In this document: positions 1-12,608 of the stretch, one piece after another
How positions within the stretch are numbered: position 1 is the stretch's first letter
How the letters are laid out: each line of letters begins with the position of its first letter
DNA from: Renibacterium sp.
Lineage (GTDB): Bacteria > Actinomycetota > Actinomycetes > Actinomycetales > Micrococcaceae
Assembly: GCA_017419405.1 (NCBI GenBank)
Contig: JAFOLH010000006.1
Span: forward strand, 434,001-498,000
Reading direction: 5' to 3'
DNA length: 64,000 bases
The notes under the pieces: generated by a model
The model's database searches: none
Told to the model about the DNA's origin: nothing
Seen by the model: only the letters and a program-made list of their open reading frames with translations
Program-made: the position numbers and the translations under genes

Positions 1-803
1 CCGATCAGGTCTTCCACCGCGATGTCCCGGAAGTCCGCGAATCCGCCCTCGAGCATTTTCTTCAGTGGCGGCAGCACCAAGACCCGGACCCGCAGCCCGG
101 ATACCGCGTCGGAGATCTCCCGGACCTTCCCGGACTCGACGTCGGCAAAAGCCAGCACCAGCACTTTGGCATGGGTGCGCCGCACGATCTCCGGCAAGTC
201 CTCGCCACGGCCCAGCACCGACACCGACGAAAGGTGCAGGTGCTTCTTCGCCGGGTCGTCGTCGATCAAACCGACCGGGAAGAACGGGGAGTGCGGGTCT
301 TGCAACATCCGGTTGACCAGGGAATTCCCGAGGAATCCGGCACCGTAGACCAAAGTTCGCTGCGCCGCTTCGTCGGGGCGCGGCTTGCCTTCCACGTAAA
401 GCCGTTTGAGATAGCGGATCGCCGCCATAAACATGCAGGCGAACGGAAAGGCGATGGCGCCGATGCTACGGCCGATTCCAGTCTGGTTGATGAAGACGAA
501 CAGGAAAATCGACGTGGTGACCGCCACGATCAGCGTCACCACGACCAGGAGCCGGGCTTCCTGGAAGCTGCCGAAGCTGTACCGTCCGCGGTACAGCGAG
601 AACGAATATCCGGCCACGATCTGGGTCAGCACCGCCACGGCCATCACACTCAGTGCGGCCAACCAGGAGATCCGGCTGACATCGAGTTCATAACGCAGAA
701 GCAGAGCCAGCAGAATCGCCACGATCCAGCTGAACGCGTCCAGGAAATATTGGGACCACAGCCACAATCGGGGCTTGGGCTCAGTTTCCTTACCTTCTGA
801 CAA
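1..803 (-). CDS. Polysaccharide-biosynthesis nucleoside-diphosphate-sugar epimerase/dehydratase, CapD/WbpM-like (N-terminal part)
   Basis: The gene runs off the left edge, so only about 267 N-terminal residues are present. Four hydrophobic segments lie near residues 20-38, 45-66, 82-103 and 113-131. A soluble Rossmann-like segment follows, with LVYGAGFLGNSLV near residue 150, and the frame reaches VEDLI at the window edge, where this family usually continues into the SDR catalytic domain. That order (four TM helices, CoA-binding-like domain, then SDR) is that of FlaA1/CapD/PglF membrane-bound 4,6-dehydratases that make nucleotide sugars for surface glycans. The start is taken as TTG at the right end, with AAGG about 8 nt upstream; a TTG farther upstream is possible. 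The neighbouring epimerase and glycosyltransferase support a surface-polysaccharide role. The exact sugar cannot be told. Confidence 0.8.
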   Translation of the reverse strand, partial: MSEGKETEPKPRLWLWSQYFLDAFSWIVAILLALLLRYELDVSRISWLAALSVMAVAVLTQIVAGYSFSLYRGRYSFGSFQEARLLVVVTLIVAVTTSIFLFVFINQTGIGRSIGAIAFPFACMFMAAIRYLKRLYVEGKPRPDEAAQRTLVYGAGFLGNSLVNRMLQDPHSPFFPVGLIDDDPAKKHLHLSSVSVLGRGEDLPEIVRRTHAKVLVLAFADVESGKVREISDAVSGLRVRVLVLPPLKKMLEGGFADFRDIAVEDLI

Positions 804-946
804 TGGCCTACCTTGCTTCGTCGTGGAGCTCAACTACGGTGAATCAGCGCCGCATTCCATGATGCGTGCACTCTTGACAGCTTAGCTTGGCTACAGTGGG
901 ACTGCCCGGTTTTGCGATCGTACACGCCCTAAGGAGGCTCGGAACC

Positions 947-1891
947 GTGAAGATTCTACTGACCGGAGCCACCGGATTCGTCGGACGCGAAGTGGTTTCG
1001 GCGCTTCAGGCCCAGGGCCACCATGTCGTTGCCGTAGTACGCTCGACCGCTGCGTTGCCGCCCGGGGTCGAACAACGGGTGGTCGGTGATATCAGCGGCC
1101 CAGTCGCCTGGGCGGAAGCCCTCGACGGGATCGACACGGTGCTCCACCTGGCCGCCCGGGTGCATCAGATGAACGACTCGGCAGCGGACCCGCTGGCGAG
1201 CTTCCGGGCCGTGAACACCGAGCCGACTGCCCGCTTGGCCCAGGCTGCGGAAGCTGCCGGCGTCAAACGTTTCGTCTTCTTGAGTTCGATCAAGGTCAAT
1301 GGCGAGTCGACTCCACTGCACCCTTCGCAGCCGTTTTCAGTTGATTCGGTGCCGGCTCCGGCCGATCCCTACGGCAGCTCGAAGTTCGAGGCCGAAGCAG
1401 CTCTGGCGGCTATCAGCGCCTCCGGTGCGATGAAAATCGCCACGGTGCGATCACCGATGGTTTACGGCCCCGCGGGGAAGGGCAATGTGCAGCGGCTCTC
1501 GAATTTGGCCCGCAAAGGGTTTCCGGTGCCGTTCGGCTCGATTCGGAATCGGCGGACCATGATCGCGGTCCAGAATCTCGCAGACTTGCTGGTGGCCCTT
1601 TGCCCGGCGGCACCGGACACTCCCCCGTATTCGCTGGTGCTGGCCGGGGATGCGCACAGCCCGTCCACGGCGGAACTCTATCGGGAACTGGCCGACGCCC
1701 TCGGCGTGCCGGCCCGGATACTGCCGTTCCCAGTGGCTCTGCTGCGCTTGGCCGGCCGGTTGACCGGCCGTGCTGCGGAGATCGCCCGGTTGACCGAATC
1801 CCTGGAAATCCGGGTCGGCAGCACCGACCCGGATTTCGACTGGACGCCGCCGTTGAGTTTCCACGAGGGCATCGCCCGCATGGCACGCTGA
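947..1891 (+). CDS. NAD-dependent epimerase/dehydratase (SDR family)
   Basis: Extended short-chain dehydrogenase/reductase of 314 residues. The N terminus carries the NAD(P)-binding motif TGATGFVG, and YGSSKFEAE near residue 145 supplies the YxxxK catalytic pair. Family members epimerise, dehydrate or reduce nucleotide-linked sugars such as UDP-glucose or UDP-GlcNAc. The GTG start is chosen because AAGGAGG lies 9 nt upstream; the frame is open further back, but without a comparable ribosome site. It is divergent from the CapD-like gene and convergent with the glycosyltransferase, so it fits a surface-glycan cluster. The substrate is not readable from sequence. No truncation is seen. Confidence 0.85.
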   Translation: MKILLTGATGFVGREVVSALQAQGHHVVAVVRSTAALPPGVEQRVVGDISGPVAWAEALDGIDTVLHLAARVHQMNDSAADPLASFRAVNTEPTARLAQAAEAAGVKRFVFLSSIKVNGESTPLHPSQPFSVDSVPAPADPYGSSKFEAEAALAAISASGAMKIATVRSPMVYGPAGKGNVQRLSNLARKGFPVPFGSIRNRRTMIAVQNLADLLVALCPAAPDTPPYSLVLAGDAHSPSTAELYRELADALGVPARILPFPVALLRLAGRLTGRAAEIARLTESLEIRVGSTDPDFDWTPPLSFHEGIARMAR

Positions 1892-1898
1892 TCCCTGC

Positions 1899-1966
1899 GC
1901 CCGTCCGATTCAAGGTTTCACTGGGCAGGGACGTCTGAGCCCACTGAAACTGCTGATTGGACGGGC
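1899..1966. terminator. Hairpin between convergent epimerase and glycosyltransferase genes
   Basis: Nested inverted repeat: outer arms GCCCGTCC and GGACGGGC, inner arms GTTTCACTGGGC and GCCCACTGAAAC with one mismatch. It fills the gap between two convergent genes and could stop transcription both ways. There is no clear U-tract, so intrinsic termination is inferred. Confidence 0.5.
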
Positions 1967-1983
1967 CGGCAAGGGGACGGAGC

Positions 1984-3792
1984 TCAGCGTTTGCTGGTGA
2001 ATGCGGCGCGGTAACCGGAGCGTCGGATCCCGGTCGGGACCAGCCGGTAGCCGCACCTGACCGCTACGTTGCGCAGCCATTGCGCGGATGAGATGTAACC
2101 GGCCCGGCGCAATCTGCCCTGCAAGCGGAACTCCGCGGCGAGCAGGCCCAAACCACCACGACGCCGATAGGCCCCTTCGCTGACCCGGTAGCGGACCAGC
2201 GCCTCCGGAACATTGGCGGCCTTCGCGCCGCTGCGCAGCATCCGCAGCCACAACCAGAAATCCTCGATCTTGAGCAGGTCGCCGTAACCGCCGACCGCGA
2301 GCACGCGGCTTTTGCGGTAGACCACCGAAGGGTGGTGGAACGGACTGCGGAATCCGGAATTGGCGGCGAGCGCGGCTTGGTCGGTGACTACCGGCCGGTA
2401 TGCGAGCGGCTGCGAATCGTCGTCGCCGATCTCTTCGATCGCGGAGCCGACAATGTCGTACCCGGCTTCCAGGTACGGAACCTGGACCTCGAACCGCCGC
2501 GGCAGGGAGACGTCGTCGGCATCCATTCTGGCCACGATATCGTAGCGGCACTCGAGCAAGCCGGCGTCCAACGCCCCGGCCAGGCCCAGGGCCCGCGGCA
2601 GTCGCAGGACCCGGACCTTTCCAGCTGCCTGTTGCTCTGCGGCGAGCAGGATCTTTTCGATCCCGGGCGGGACCGCGCCGTCTTGCACGATCACGATTTC
2701 GGCCGGCTTGCGCGTCTGCTGATCGGAGACCGAAGCCAGCGCCCGTCGGAACAGCTCCGGATCGTCACCGGCGTAGACCGGCAGCAAGACGGAGAAATCC
2801 TGCGCTTCGGCGACTGCGGCACTGGCCGGCAATTGGCGGCCGAGCTTCCACTCCGGAAGCCGGTGGATTCCGGCCAGAGCCGTATCGTTGTCCCGCGGCG
2901 CCGTGCGCAAACCGTCGCGGAGACCGCGCAGACCTGCGCGGAGTACCACGCGCTTCCGGGAACTCCGGGAAACCATCAAAGCCCAGCGCCGGATCGTGGA
3001 GGCCCCATAGAGGAGCTTCTCGCCGCCGCGCAATGCCCTGGACCGGCTGAACAGCCAAAGCTTGTTCCGGACTTCGAAATAGAACCGTTCCCCGACGTCC
3101 ACGGTATTCGAATCGAAGACTTTGGTGTGATGGCTGACTGCCGACTTCTGGCTGGCCAGGCCGAAGCTGTCCCGGACCAACCGGGTGCTGAATTCGAAGT
3201 CGTCGTTCCAGAGGAAGTAGTCGACGATCGGCAAACCGTTTTCCCGGATCGCCTCGGCATCGATGAAAAGCGAGACGAAGGAGGCCGAACGAACCGGACG
3301 GGCAGCGGACTTCGCGGCAGCGGCCAGTTCCGAGGCAGTCGCACCGGGCTTGGTGCGCGGCGTGTTCATCGGATGGTCCCGGCCATCGGTCCAGAGCACC
3401 CGGCTGGCGATGAGCGCCGGCTTCGCCCCGGACGGGTACTGTGCCCAGAGCCGCAGGGCCTCGCTGAGCGTATCCGCGTGCGGCTCCGTGTCGTCGTCCA
3501 TGATCCAGACCAGATCCGGATCATGGTTGGCCAGGGCGTGCGCCATGCCCACGGCGAAACCACCGGCCCCTCCGGTGTTGCTGGACAGTTCGACCAGCTC
3601 GTAGTCGAAGGGCAGCTGCAGCGCACGGAGCCATTCGACCGCCCCGTCGGTGGACGCGTTGTCCACGACGACCAAAGCATCCGGCAATCGATCAGCGGAC
3701 AGCAAACCGGCGACGGCCTTGGTCAGCAGCTCTTTTCGGTTGTAGCTGACCAACACCGCCACGGTCCGGCAGACTGGACCGGCTCCGGTCAT
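1984..3792 (-). CDS. Two-domain family 2 glycosyltransferase
   Basis: A 602-residue protein with two GT-A glycosyltransferase domains. The first (about residues 8-290) has VAVLVSYNRKELL, VVDNASTDG and the metal-binding VWIMDDDTEP, resembling GlfT/rhamnosyltransferase-type GT2 enzymes (COG1216). The second (about 330-560) begins DFSVLLPVYAGDD and carries ARMDADDVSLPRRFE. GT2 enzymes transfer sugars from nucleotide donors by inversion. No membrane segments are obvious, so it is probably cytosolic or membrane-associated. Its ATG overlaps the stop of the upstream tsaC gene by 4 nt (ATGA), so the two are translationally coupled. Two full GT2 domains in one chain suggest two successive transfers on one glycan; that is inference, and donor and acceptor are unknown. 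Confidence 0.85.
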   Translation of the reverse strand: MTGAGPVCRTVAVLVSYNRKELLTKAVAGLLSADRLPDALVVVDNASTDGAVEWLRALQLPFDYELVELSSNTGGAGGFAVGMAHALANHDPDLVWIMDDDTEPHADTLSEALRLWAQYPSGAKPALIASRVLWTDGRDHPMNTPRTKPGATASELAAAAKSAARPVRSASFVSLFIDAEAIRENGLPIVDYFLWNDDFEFSTRLVRDSFGLASQKSAVSHHTKVFDSNTVDVGERFYFEVRNKLWLFSRSRALRGGEKLLYGASTIRRWALMVSRSSRKRVVLRAGLRGLRDGLRTAPRDNDTALAGIHRLPEWKLGRQLPASAAVAEAQDFSVLLPVYAGDDPELFRRALASVSDQQTRKPAEIVIVQDGAVPPGIEKILLAAEQQAAGKVRVLRLPRALGLAGALDAGLLECRYDIVARMDADDVSLPRRFEVQVPYLEAGYDIVGSAIEEIGDDDSQPLAYRPVVTDQAALAANSGFRSPFHHPSVVYRKSRVLAVGGYGDLLKIEDFWLWLRMLRSGAKAANVPEALVRYRVSEGAYRRRGGLGLLAAEFRLQGRLRRAGYISSAQWLRNVAVRCGYRLVPTGIRRSGYRAAFTSKR

Positions 3793-4679
3793 GCGTCCGG
3801 CTTCGATGCGCGCTCCGGCTCGGCCGCAGCGGCCCCCGCCGCTGGTGCCACGGGCCCTGCGTCCGGAGCCGGCTCTGCGTCCGTGGTTGCCGCAACCATG
3901 GGCTCGGCATCCGCGACTGGTTCCGCATCCGTGACCGGTTCCGCTGGCTCGACGACGGCGGCATCCGGGACTTCCGCGGGCTCGGGGTTCCCCTCCGGAA
4001 CCGGATCCGCGGCTTCCTCCCCGACGTCGAGCACCGAGGGCACTATCGAGCGCAGCCGCTCGATGCTGATCGCACCCGAGCGCACGACTTTGAGCCGCTC
4101 GCCGGTGGCATCGACGATCGTCGAGGGCAGGCTCGCTTCGGCACCGGTCGGCCGGTCGCCCTCACCGAGGTAGACCTCCACCGCTTCGCCGAGCTGTTCC
4201 CGGGCCTCGGCCACGCTCCGACCGGTCGGTTGCCCGGTCCGGTTGGCCGAAGAGACCGCCAGCGGTCCGGTCAGGGTCAGCAGGTCCAAGGCGAGTTCGT
4301 CGTCCGGCATGCGCAATGCCACCGTGCCGAAAGCGTCGCCGAGGTCCCAGTCCAAGGACGGCTGGGCATGGAAAATAATAGTCAGTCCGCCCGGCCAGAA
4401 CGCCTCTGCGAGCTTCCTCGCATCATCGGTGATGTCCACCGCCAGCCCGTCCATGGTTTGCACCCGTTGGATCAGCACCGGCGGCGGCATGGAACGGCCG
4501 CGGCCTTTCGCCGCCAGCAGGGTGGCCACCGCGACCGGGGAAAACGCATCGGCGGCAATGCCGTAGACGGTATCCGTAGGCAGCACGATGGTCTGCTTTT
4601 GCGCAATGGCTTTTTTGGCGTGCGCCAGCCCTTCGGCTCGCTGGGACGCTATGCTGCAGTCGTAGACAACGGTACTCAC
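3789..4679 (-). CDS. tsaC: L-threonylcarbamoyladenylate synthase (TsaC/Sua5/YrdC) with acidic tail
   Basis: Makes threonylcarbamoyl-AMP from threonine, bicarbonate and ATP for the t6A37 modification of ANN-decoding tRNAs. The YrdC core covers about residues 15-215: AKKAIAQKQTIVLPTDTVYGIAADAF, read from its central PTDTVYGIAADAF, and PLAVSSANRTGQPTG are typical. After about residue 225 there is a low-complexity Ala/Pro/Glu/Val tail with repeated D-A-E-P units that the core family lacks. Starts at GTG with a GAAAGAA stretch upstream. It sits 12 nt after prmC and overlaps the glycosyltransferase start, so it is the last housekeeping gene of the prfA-prmC-tsaC run, a common actinobacterial arrangement. 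The tail's role is unknown. Confidence 0.93.
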   Translation of the reverse strand: MSTVVYDCSIASQRAEGLAHAKKAIAQKQTIVLPTDTVYGIAADAFSPVAVATLLAAKGRGRSMPPPVLIQRVQTMDGLAVDITDDARKLAEAFWPGGLTIIFHAQPSLDWDLGDAFGTVALRMPDDELALDLLTLTGPLAVSSANRTGQPTGRSVAEAREQLGEAVEVYLGEGDRPTGAEASLPSTIVDATGERLKVVRSGAISIERLRSIVPSVLDVGEEAADPVPEGNPEPAEVPDAAVVEPAEPVTDAEPVADAEPMVAATTDAEPAPDAGPVAPAAGAAAAEPERASKPDA

Positions 4680-4691
4680 TGGGTTATTCTT

Positions 4692-5588
4692 TCATTTCTT
4701 GCTCGGCGAGGCCGCATCGGCCAAGTATCCACTGGTGGCGCGCGCTTTGCCGGCCAAGTCGCGATGGCTCGAAACTCCGGTGAACCCGCTCTGCCGGAAC
4801 CGTCCGAGCATCGCTGCAGCCTGGACTTCGGCGTGTTCCATCACGAAATAGCCACCGGGCCGGAGCAGCCTGGCCGCACTGCGCAACGCGGCCGAAGGCA
4901 GCACCATCCCATCACCGCCGCCGCCGTAGAGCGCGAGCTCCGGATCATGCTCGGCCACTTCGGGCTCGTTCGGCACCGCATCATCCGGGATGTACGGCGG
5001 ATTGCTCACCACGACGTCGGCCTGTCCATCCAGGTCGTCGAAAGCGGTGCGCAAATCGCCCAGACGCAAGCTGACTTGGTCCCCGTAATCGCGCAGATTC
5101 CGGCTCGCCCAGGCATGCGCCAGTTCCGAGAGTTCCACCGCATAGACCCGCGAATGCGGCACTTCAGCAGCAATCGAAGCCGCCAGAGCACCCGATCCGG
5201 TGCCCAAGTCGATCGCCACCGGACGGTCGGTTCCAGCTGCCGGACCGGTCAGCAGGTAGTCGATCACCAACTGCGCGACGCCTTCGGTTTCCGGTCGCGG
5301 AATGAACACTCCGGGGCCGACGGCGAGTTCCAGACGGCGGAAGTGCGCCACTCCGGTCAGGTGCTGCAGCGGAATGCGCCGGGCCCGCTCGGCGACCAGA
5401 TCGGCGAACCCGTCCGGCACCCCGGCGCCCAGCAAAGCAGCTACCCGCAGCTCGCCCAACCCGATTCCGAGCAGGTGCGCGGCGAGCAGCTCGGCATCGG
5501 CCCGCGGCGAAGGCACGCCCGCGGCGGCAAGCTCGGCAGCGGCAGCGCGCAATGCCGCGGCGAGGTCGGCCGGATCATCATTCAGCAC
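4692..5588 (-). CDS. prmC: Peptide chain release factor N5-glutamine methyltransferase PrmC
   Basis: Methylates the glutamine of the GGQ motif in release factors RF1 and RF2 using S-adenosylmethionine. The 298-residue length is usual. The SAM-binding motif AIDLGTGSGALAASIA is near residue 123 and the catalytic motif VVSNPPYIPDD (NPPY, which holds the substrate glutamine) is near residue 192. It begins at GTG, 12 nt after the stop of prfA, whose product is its substrate; this coupling is widespread in bacteria. The helical N-terminal domain (about 1-90), which binds the release factor, is present. Nothing unusual is seen. Confidence 0.95.
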   Translation of the reverse strand: MLNDDPADLAAALRAAAAELAAAGVPSPRADAELLAAHLLGIGLGELRVAALLGAGVPDGFADLVAERARRIPLQHLTGVAHFRRLELAVGPGVFIPRPETEGVAQLVIDYLLTGPAAGTDRPVAIDLGTGSGALAASIAAEVPHSRVYAVELSELAHAWASRNLRDYGDQVSLRLGDLRTAFDDLDGQADVVVSNPPYIPDDAVPNEPEVAEHDPELALYGGGGDGMVLPSAALRSAARLLRPGGYFVMEHAEVQAAAMLGRFRQSGFTGVSSHRDLAGKARATSGYLADAASPSKK

Positions 5589-5600
5589 GGCAGGACCGGG

Positions 5601-6683
<1,083 letters not shown>

Positions 6684-6718
6684 TGTGTACTACCTTTCGC
6701 AAAACCTGTTTTGACGAA

Positions 6719-6790
6719 CAAAAAACCGTTGGGGAGGCAGTTCACGGTCGGTGTCGCTCCGAAAAAGCCCGTGACCTGCCGCCCCAACGG
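6719..6790 (-). terminator. Long-stem terminator after rho
   Basis: Read on the minus strand, ACCGTTGGGGCGGCAG pairs with CTGCCTCCCCAACGGT around an inner GTCACGG/CCGTGA stem, followed by a run of six T. This is a good Rho-independent terminator directly downstream of the rho stop codon, isolating rho from prfA. Confidence 0.75.
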
Positions 6791-6798
6791 TGGCGAAG

Positions 6799-8916
<2,118 letters not shown>

Positions 8917-9217
8917 GAAGGATCCTTCCCCCTCGATACCGATCCCATGGCGTCCATGGGATCGCATTGATTGGTCTCAATCCGCAGGCTGTCCGGTTCG
9001 ACTGAACCGGTTCCGGCATCTTGATTGGTAGCAACAGCACACGACGGAGCTGGCGCTAGTAGGTGAAACGACTCCCACGGACATACGCGTTCCGAGCCTG
9101 AGGTCTGCCACAAAATTACTTGTTATGGGGAAAAGCCTCGAGCGTGACGGTTCCGCAGCTCCGGGAAGTTTTGCATCTCAAGTGGCTAACCGACAATAGC
9201 GGTCCCATTCGGGCAGG
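8917..9217 (-). promoter_or_regulatory. rho 5' leader with two perfect hairpins
   Basis: The 301-base gap upstream of rho holds no gene. Near the ribosome site is an 11-bp perfect inverted repeat around a 3-nt loop at 8940-8964 (CGATCCCATGG / CCATGGGATCG). Farther up is CCGGTTC-GACT-GAACCGG at 8993-9010. No confident -35/-10 pair was found in the rest. A long structured leader upstream of rho fits known rho autoregulation, but the mechanism here is inference. Confidence 0.5.
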
Positions 9218-10153
9218 CTATGACTGCCGATGCAAGATCATTTTAGCACCTTCGATGTCGATTTCGAGTTCTTGGACGCGCCACGCCGCGTCGGCAGCCA
9301 ATTGCCGGGACTTTTCCACTTGGTCCGGGCCTTCGGCCAAGACCAGGACGGTGGGCCCGGCGCCGGAAATCACCGCGGCCAGGCCGGCACCGCGCCACAG
9401 TTCCAGCAGTTGCGCACTGGACGCCATCGCCTGCGCCCGGTATTCCTGGTGCAGGTAATCCTCGGTGCCGGCGAAAAGGTATTCCGGGGCAGCGGTCATC
9501 GCGTGGACCAAAAGCGCGGTCCGTCCCGAGTTCGCCGCTGCGCTCTGGTGCGAAATCGACGAGGGCAGCATCGCCCGGGCGGTTTCGGTCGACAATTCGG
9601 TTTCCGGAACCGCGATCACCGGACGGATCGAAGGGTCGACGGCGAGCTTGGCGCTGCGATAACCCGCGTCGTCGTGCCAGGAGACTGCCAATCCGCCGAA
9701 CAGTGCCGGAGCCACATTGTCGGGGTGCCCTTCGAGCTCCGAAGCGAATTGGAAGACCCAGTCCGAATCCGGGCGCTCGGCTTCCGGGAGCAAGGCCGTG
9801 GCCGCGAGCAGCGCCGCGACGATGGCGGCTGCCGAGGAACCCAGTCCCCTGCCGTGCGGAATCACGTTGTCGGCTTCGATCCGCAAACCGGCCCGGTCGA
9901 ATCCGAGCTTCGCCAGAGCCGCATCGATGGTGCGCACAGTCAAGTGCGAGGCATCGCGGGGCAGGGAGTCCGCTCCTTCGCCGCCCAGCACGAACTCCAG
10001 TTCGTCCGAAGCCAAGGTCTGCACGGTCAACGTGTCGTGCAGCCGGAGGGCCAGGCCCAAGGAATCGAACCCGGGTCCCAGATTCGCACTGGTCGCGGGG
10101 ACGTGCACGGTGACGCTCTGCCCGGCGGCCAGCAACGGCCGTTTCTGGCTCAT
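9218..10153 (-). CDS. thrB: Homoserine kinase
   Basis: GHMP-family kinase that phosphorylates L-homoserine with ATP to O-phosphohomoserine, the substrate of the adjacent ThrC. The 311 residues match the family. The substrate-side motif VHVPATSANLGPGFDSLG is at the N terminus and the ATP-binding P-H-G-R-G-L-G-S-S-A-A loop is near residue 95. The C-terminal GHMP motif SGAGPTVLVL is near residue 265. The ATG is placed 1 nt after the thrC stop; the frame is open further upstream inside thrC, but that would be an overlap with no purpose. Last gene of lysA-hom-thrC-thrB. Confidence 0.95.
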   Translation of the reverse strand: MSQKRPLLAAGQSVTVHVPATSANLGPGFDSLGLALRLHDTLTVQTLASDELEFVLGGEGADSLPRDASHLTVRTIDAALAKLGFDRAGLRIEADNVIPHGRGLGSSAAAIVAALLAATALLPEAERPDSDWVFQFASELEGHPDNVAPALFGGLAVSWHDDAGYRSAKLAVDPSIRPVIAVPETELSTETARAMLPSSISHQSAAANSGRTALLVHAMTAAPEYLFAGTEDYLHQEYRAQAMASSAQLLELWRGAGLAAVISGAGPTVLVLAEGPDQVEKSRQLAADAAWRVQELEIDIEGAKMILHRQS

Positions 10154-10154
10154 T

Positions 10155-11243
10155 TCAGTCTTCCAGACCCAGTTCGCGGGCCACACTGACCACGTCGAAC
10201 TCGACTTTGCGCGGTTCAACCGGGCTGCCGTCCGGGTTCTGCAACGCCCACTCCGGATCCTTCAAGCCGTGTCCGGTGACGGTGACCACGATGCTCTGCC
10301 CCGGGGCCAGCTCGCCGGCCCGGAACTTCTTCAGGATCCCGGCGACCCCGGCTGCCGAGGCGGGTTCGACGAAAACCCCTTCCTTCGCGGAAAGCCAACG
10401 GTGCGCTTCCAGGATCTCGGCATCGGTGACCGCCTCGATCACGCCCTGCGATTCGTCTCTGGCCGCCACGGCCTGTTCCCAAGACGCCGGATTGCCGATC
10501 CGGATCGCGGTCGCCAAAGTCTCCGGTTCGGTGATCGGGTGTCCGGCCACGATCGGCGCGGACCCGGCAGCTTGGAATCCCCACATTTTCGGCAGCTTCG
10601 AGGCCACCGCGGGCTGGCCTTGGAACGGCTCGGCATACTCCCGGTAGCCTTTCCAATACGCCGTGATGTTGCCGGCGTTGCCCACCGGCAGGGCATGGAT
10701 GTCCGGCGCATCGCCCAAGACGTCGACCACTTCGAAAGCACCGGTCTTCTGGCCTTCGATCCGGGCCGGATTGACCGAGTTCACCAAGAACACCGGGTAG
10801 GCGTCGGCGAGCTTGCGCGCCACCTCGAGGCAGTTGTCGAAATTGCCGTCGACCTGGAGCAGCGTGGCGCCGTGCGCGACCGCTTGGCTGAGTTTGCCCA
10901 TCGCGATCTTGCCGGCCGGAACCAGCACCGCGCAGGTCAGCCCGGCCGCGGTGGCATAAGCGGCCGCGGATGCCGAAGTGTTCCCGGTCGAAGCACAGAC
11001 CACGGCTTTCGCTCCGGCTTCCACCGCGGCGGTGATCGCCATGGTCATCCCCCGGTCTTTGAAGCTGCCGGTGGGGTTCATGCCCTCCACTTTGATCTGG
11101 ATCCGGCAACCGGTCAGCTCCGACAACGCCCGCGCGGGGACGAGCGGCGTGCCGCCCTCGCCCAGGGTGATCACCCGGGTGGTTTCGGAAACCGGCAAAC
11201 GTTCGGCGTATTCGCGGATCACTCCGCGCCATTGCTGGGCCAT
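10155..11243 (-). CDS. thrC: Threonine synthase
   Basis: PLP-dependent fold-type II enzyme converting O-phosphohomoserine to L-threonine. From the chosen ATG ([12 protein letters not shown]) it is 362 residues, the short actinobacterial form. The PLP-binding lysine is in [14 protein letters not shown] near residue 60, followed by [17 protein letters not shown], which binds the cofactor phosphate. It lies 8 nt after hom and 1 nt before thrB, so all three steps from aspartate semialdehyde to threonine are made from one transcript. The frame stays open far upstream, antisense-like, within hom; that extension is not credible as coding. Confidence 0.95.
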   Translation of the reverse strand: MAQQWRGVIREYAERLPVSETTRVITLGEGGTPLVPARALSELTGCRIQIKVEGMNPTGSFKDRGMTMAITAAVEAGAKAVVCASTGNTSASAAAYATAAGLTCAVLVPAGKIAMGKLSQAVAHGATLLQVDGNFDNCLEVARKLADAYPVFLVNSVNPARIEGQKTGAFEVVDVLGDAPDIHALPVGNAGNITAYWKGYREYAEPFQGQPAVASKLPKMWGFQAAGSAPIVAGHPITEPETLATAIRIGNPASWEQAVAARDESQGVIEAVTDAEILEAHRWLSAKEGVFVEPASAAGVAGILKKFRAGELAPGQSIVVTVTGHGLKDPEWALQNPDGSPVEPRKVEFDVVSVARELGLED

Positions 11244-11251
11244 ATCTGTCC

Positions 11252-12604
11252 TCAGACTCCTTCTACCCTCAGGACCGAGGTCACCGAAGTGATCACGTCC
11301 AGATCTCGGATTTGGGCCACCGTGGCGGCGAGTGCGGATTCGTTTGCGCGGTGCGTCACGATGCGCAATTCGGCATAGCGCGCGGTGCCGCCGGTTGCCT
11401 CGGCTGCCGGGTGGATGGTCTGCCGCATGGTCTCGATCGAGACGCCGTGCGCCGCGAAGATCTGGGCGACTTTGGCGAGCACCCCCGGCTGGTCTGCGAC
11501 CTCGAGGCCGATGCTGTAGCTCGTCTGCACCGCGTCGATGCCCAAAGCAGGAACTGAGCCTTTCGTGGTTTCGGTCCGGCCCGGACCGCCCAACACGATC
11601 CGCCGGGCGGCCGAGACCAGGTCGCCCAGGACTGCCGAAGCCGTGGCCAGCCCGCCGGCGCCCTGCCCGTAGAACATCAGTTCGCCGGCATATTCCGCTT
11701 CGACGAAAACCGCATTGAACGCCCCGCGCACCGAAGCCAGCGGATGTTCCCGCGGCAACAACGTCGGATGCACCCGGACGTTCACGCCGGCCGGGCCCGC
11801 GCCGTCGAGCTCGACTTTTTCCGCGATGGCCAGCAGTTTGATCACCAGCCCCGAGGCGCGGGCCGCCTCGATATCCGCTGCGCTGATCGTCCGGATCCCC
11901 TCGCAATGCACGTTCTCCAGGGCAAACCGGGTATGGAAGGACAACGAAGCCAGAATCGCGGCTTTGGCCGCGGCATCGTGCCCGTCGACGTCGGCGGTCG
12001 GGTCCGCCTCGGCATAACCCAGCCGCTGCGCCTCGGCCAGGGCCGATTCGAAATCCGCGCCGGTGGAGTCCATCTGGTCCAGGATGTAGTTCGTGGTGCC
12101 GTTGATGATGCCGAGCACTCGGGTGATCTTGTCGCCGGCCAGGCTGTCCCGGATCGGTCGCAGGATCGGGATCGCGCCGGCCACTGCGGCCTCATAGGAG
12201 AGCTGCACTCCGGTGGCGTCCGCGAGTTCGTACAGCGCCGGACCGTCGGCGGCCAGCAGGGCTTTGTTCCCGCTCACCACCGATGCGCCGTGCTCGAGCG
12301 CCGATCGGATCAGTTCCCGGGCCGGTTCGATTCCGCCGAGCAGTTCGATCACCAAATCCGCCGAGCGGACCAGGGTCCGGGCGTCATCGGTGAACAAGCC
12401 CGCGGGGATTGCGGGGTCCCGGGCCAGTTCCAGATCGCGTACCGCGATGCCGATCAGTTCCAACCGGGCGCCGGTCCGGGCCGCCAACGAGTCGGCATCG
12501 CGCAACAGGATGCGGGCCACTTGGCTGCCGACGTTGCCGCAACCCAACAATGCGACTTTGAGCGTGTCCGGCTTCGGGCTGGTGGCGCTATTTAACTCAG
12601 TCAA
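11252..12604 (-). CDS. hom: Homoserine dehydrogenase
   Basis: Reduces aspartate-4-semialdehyde to homoserine with NAD(P)H. Chosen start is TTG, with AGGAG about 9 nt upstream overlapping the end of lysA (4-nt gap); this gives 450 residues, a normal length, and places the NAD(P) motif [17 protein letters not shown] near residue 20. The catalytic domain includes [14 protein letters not shown], a family signature, near residue 160. The last 80 residues ([20 protein letters not shown] and after) form an ACT domain, the usual site of threonine feedback inhibition. A longer reading would extend into lysA without a ribosome site. Confidence 0.94.
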   Translation of the reverse strand: MTELNSATSPKPDTLKVALLGCGNVGSQVARILLRDADSLAARTGARLELIGIAVRDLELARDPAIPAGLFTDDARTLVRSADLVIELLGGIEPARELIRSALEHGASVVSGNKALLAADGPALYELADATGVQLSYEAAVAGAIPILRPIRDSLAGDKITRVLGIINGTTNYILDQMDSTGADFESALAEAQRLGYAEADPTADVDGHDAAAKAAILASLSFHTRFALENVHCEGIRTISAADIEAARASGLVIKLLAIAEKVELDGAGPAGVNVRVHPTLLPREHPLASVRGAFNAVFVEAEYAGELMFYGQGAGGLATASAVLGDLVSAARRIVLGGPGRTETTKGSVPALGIDAVQTSYSIGLEVADQPGVLAKVAQIFAAHGVSIETMRQTIHPAAEATGGTARYAELRIVTHRANESALAATVAQIRDLDVITSVTSVLRVEGV

Positions 12605-12608
12605 GAAA

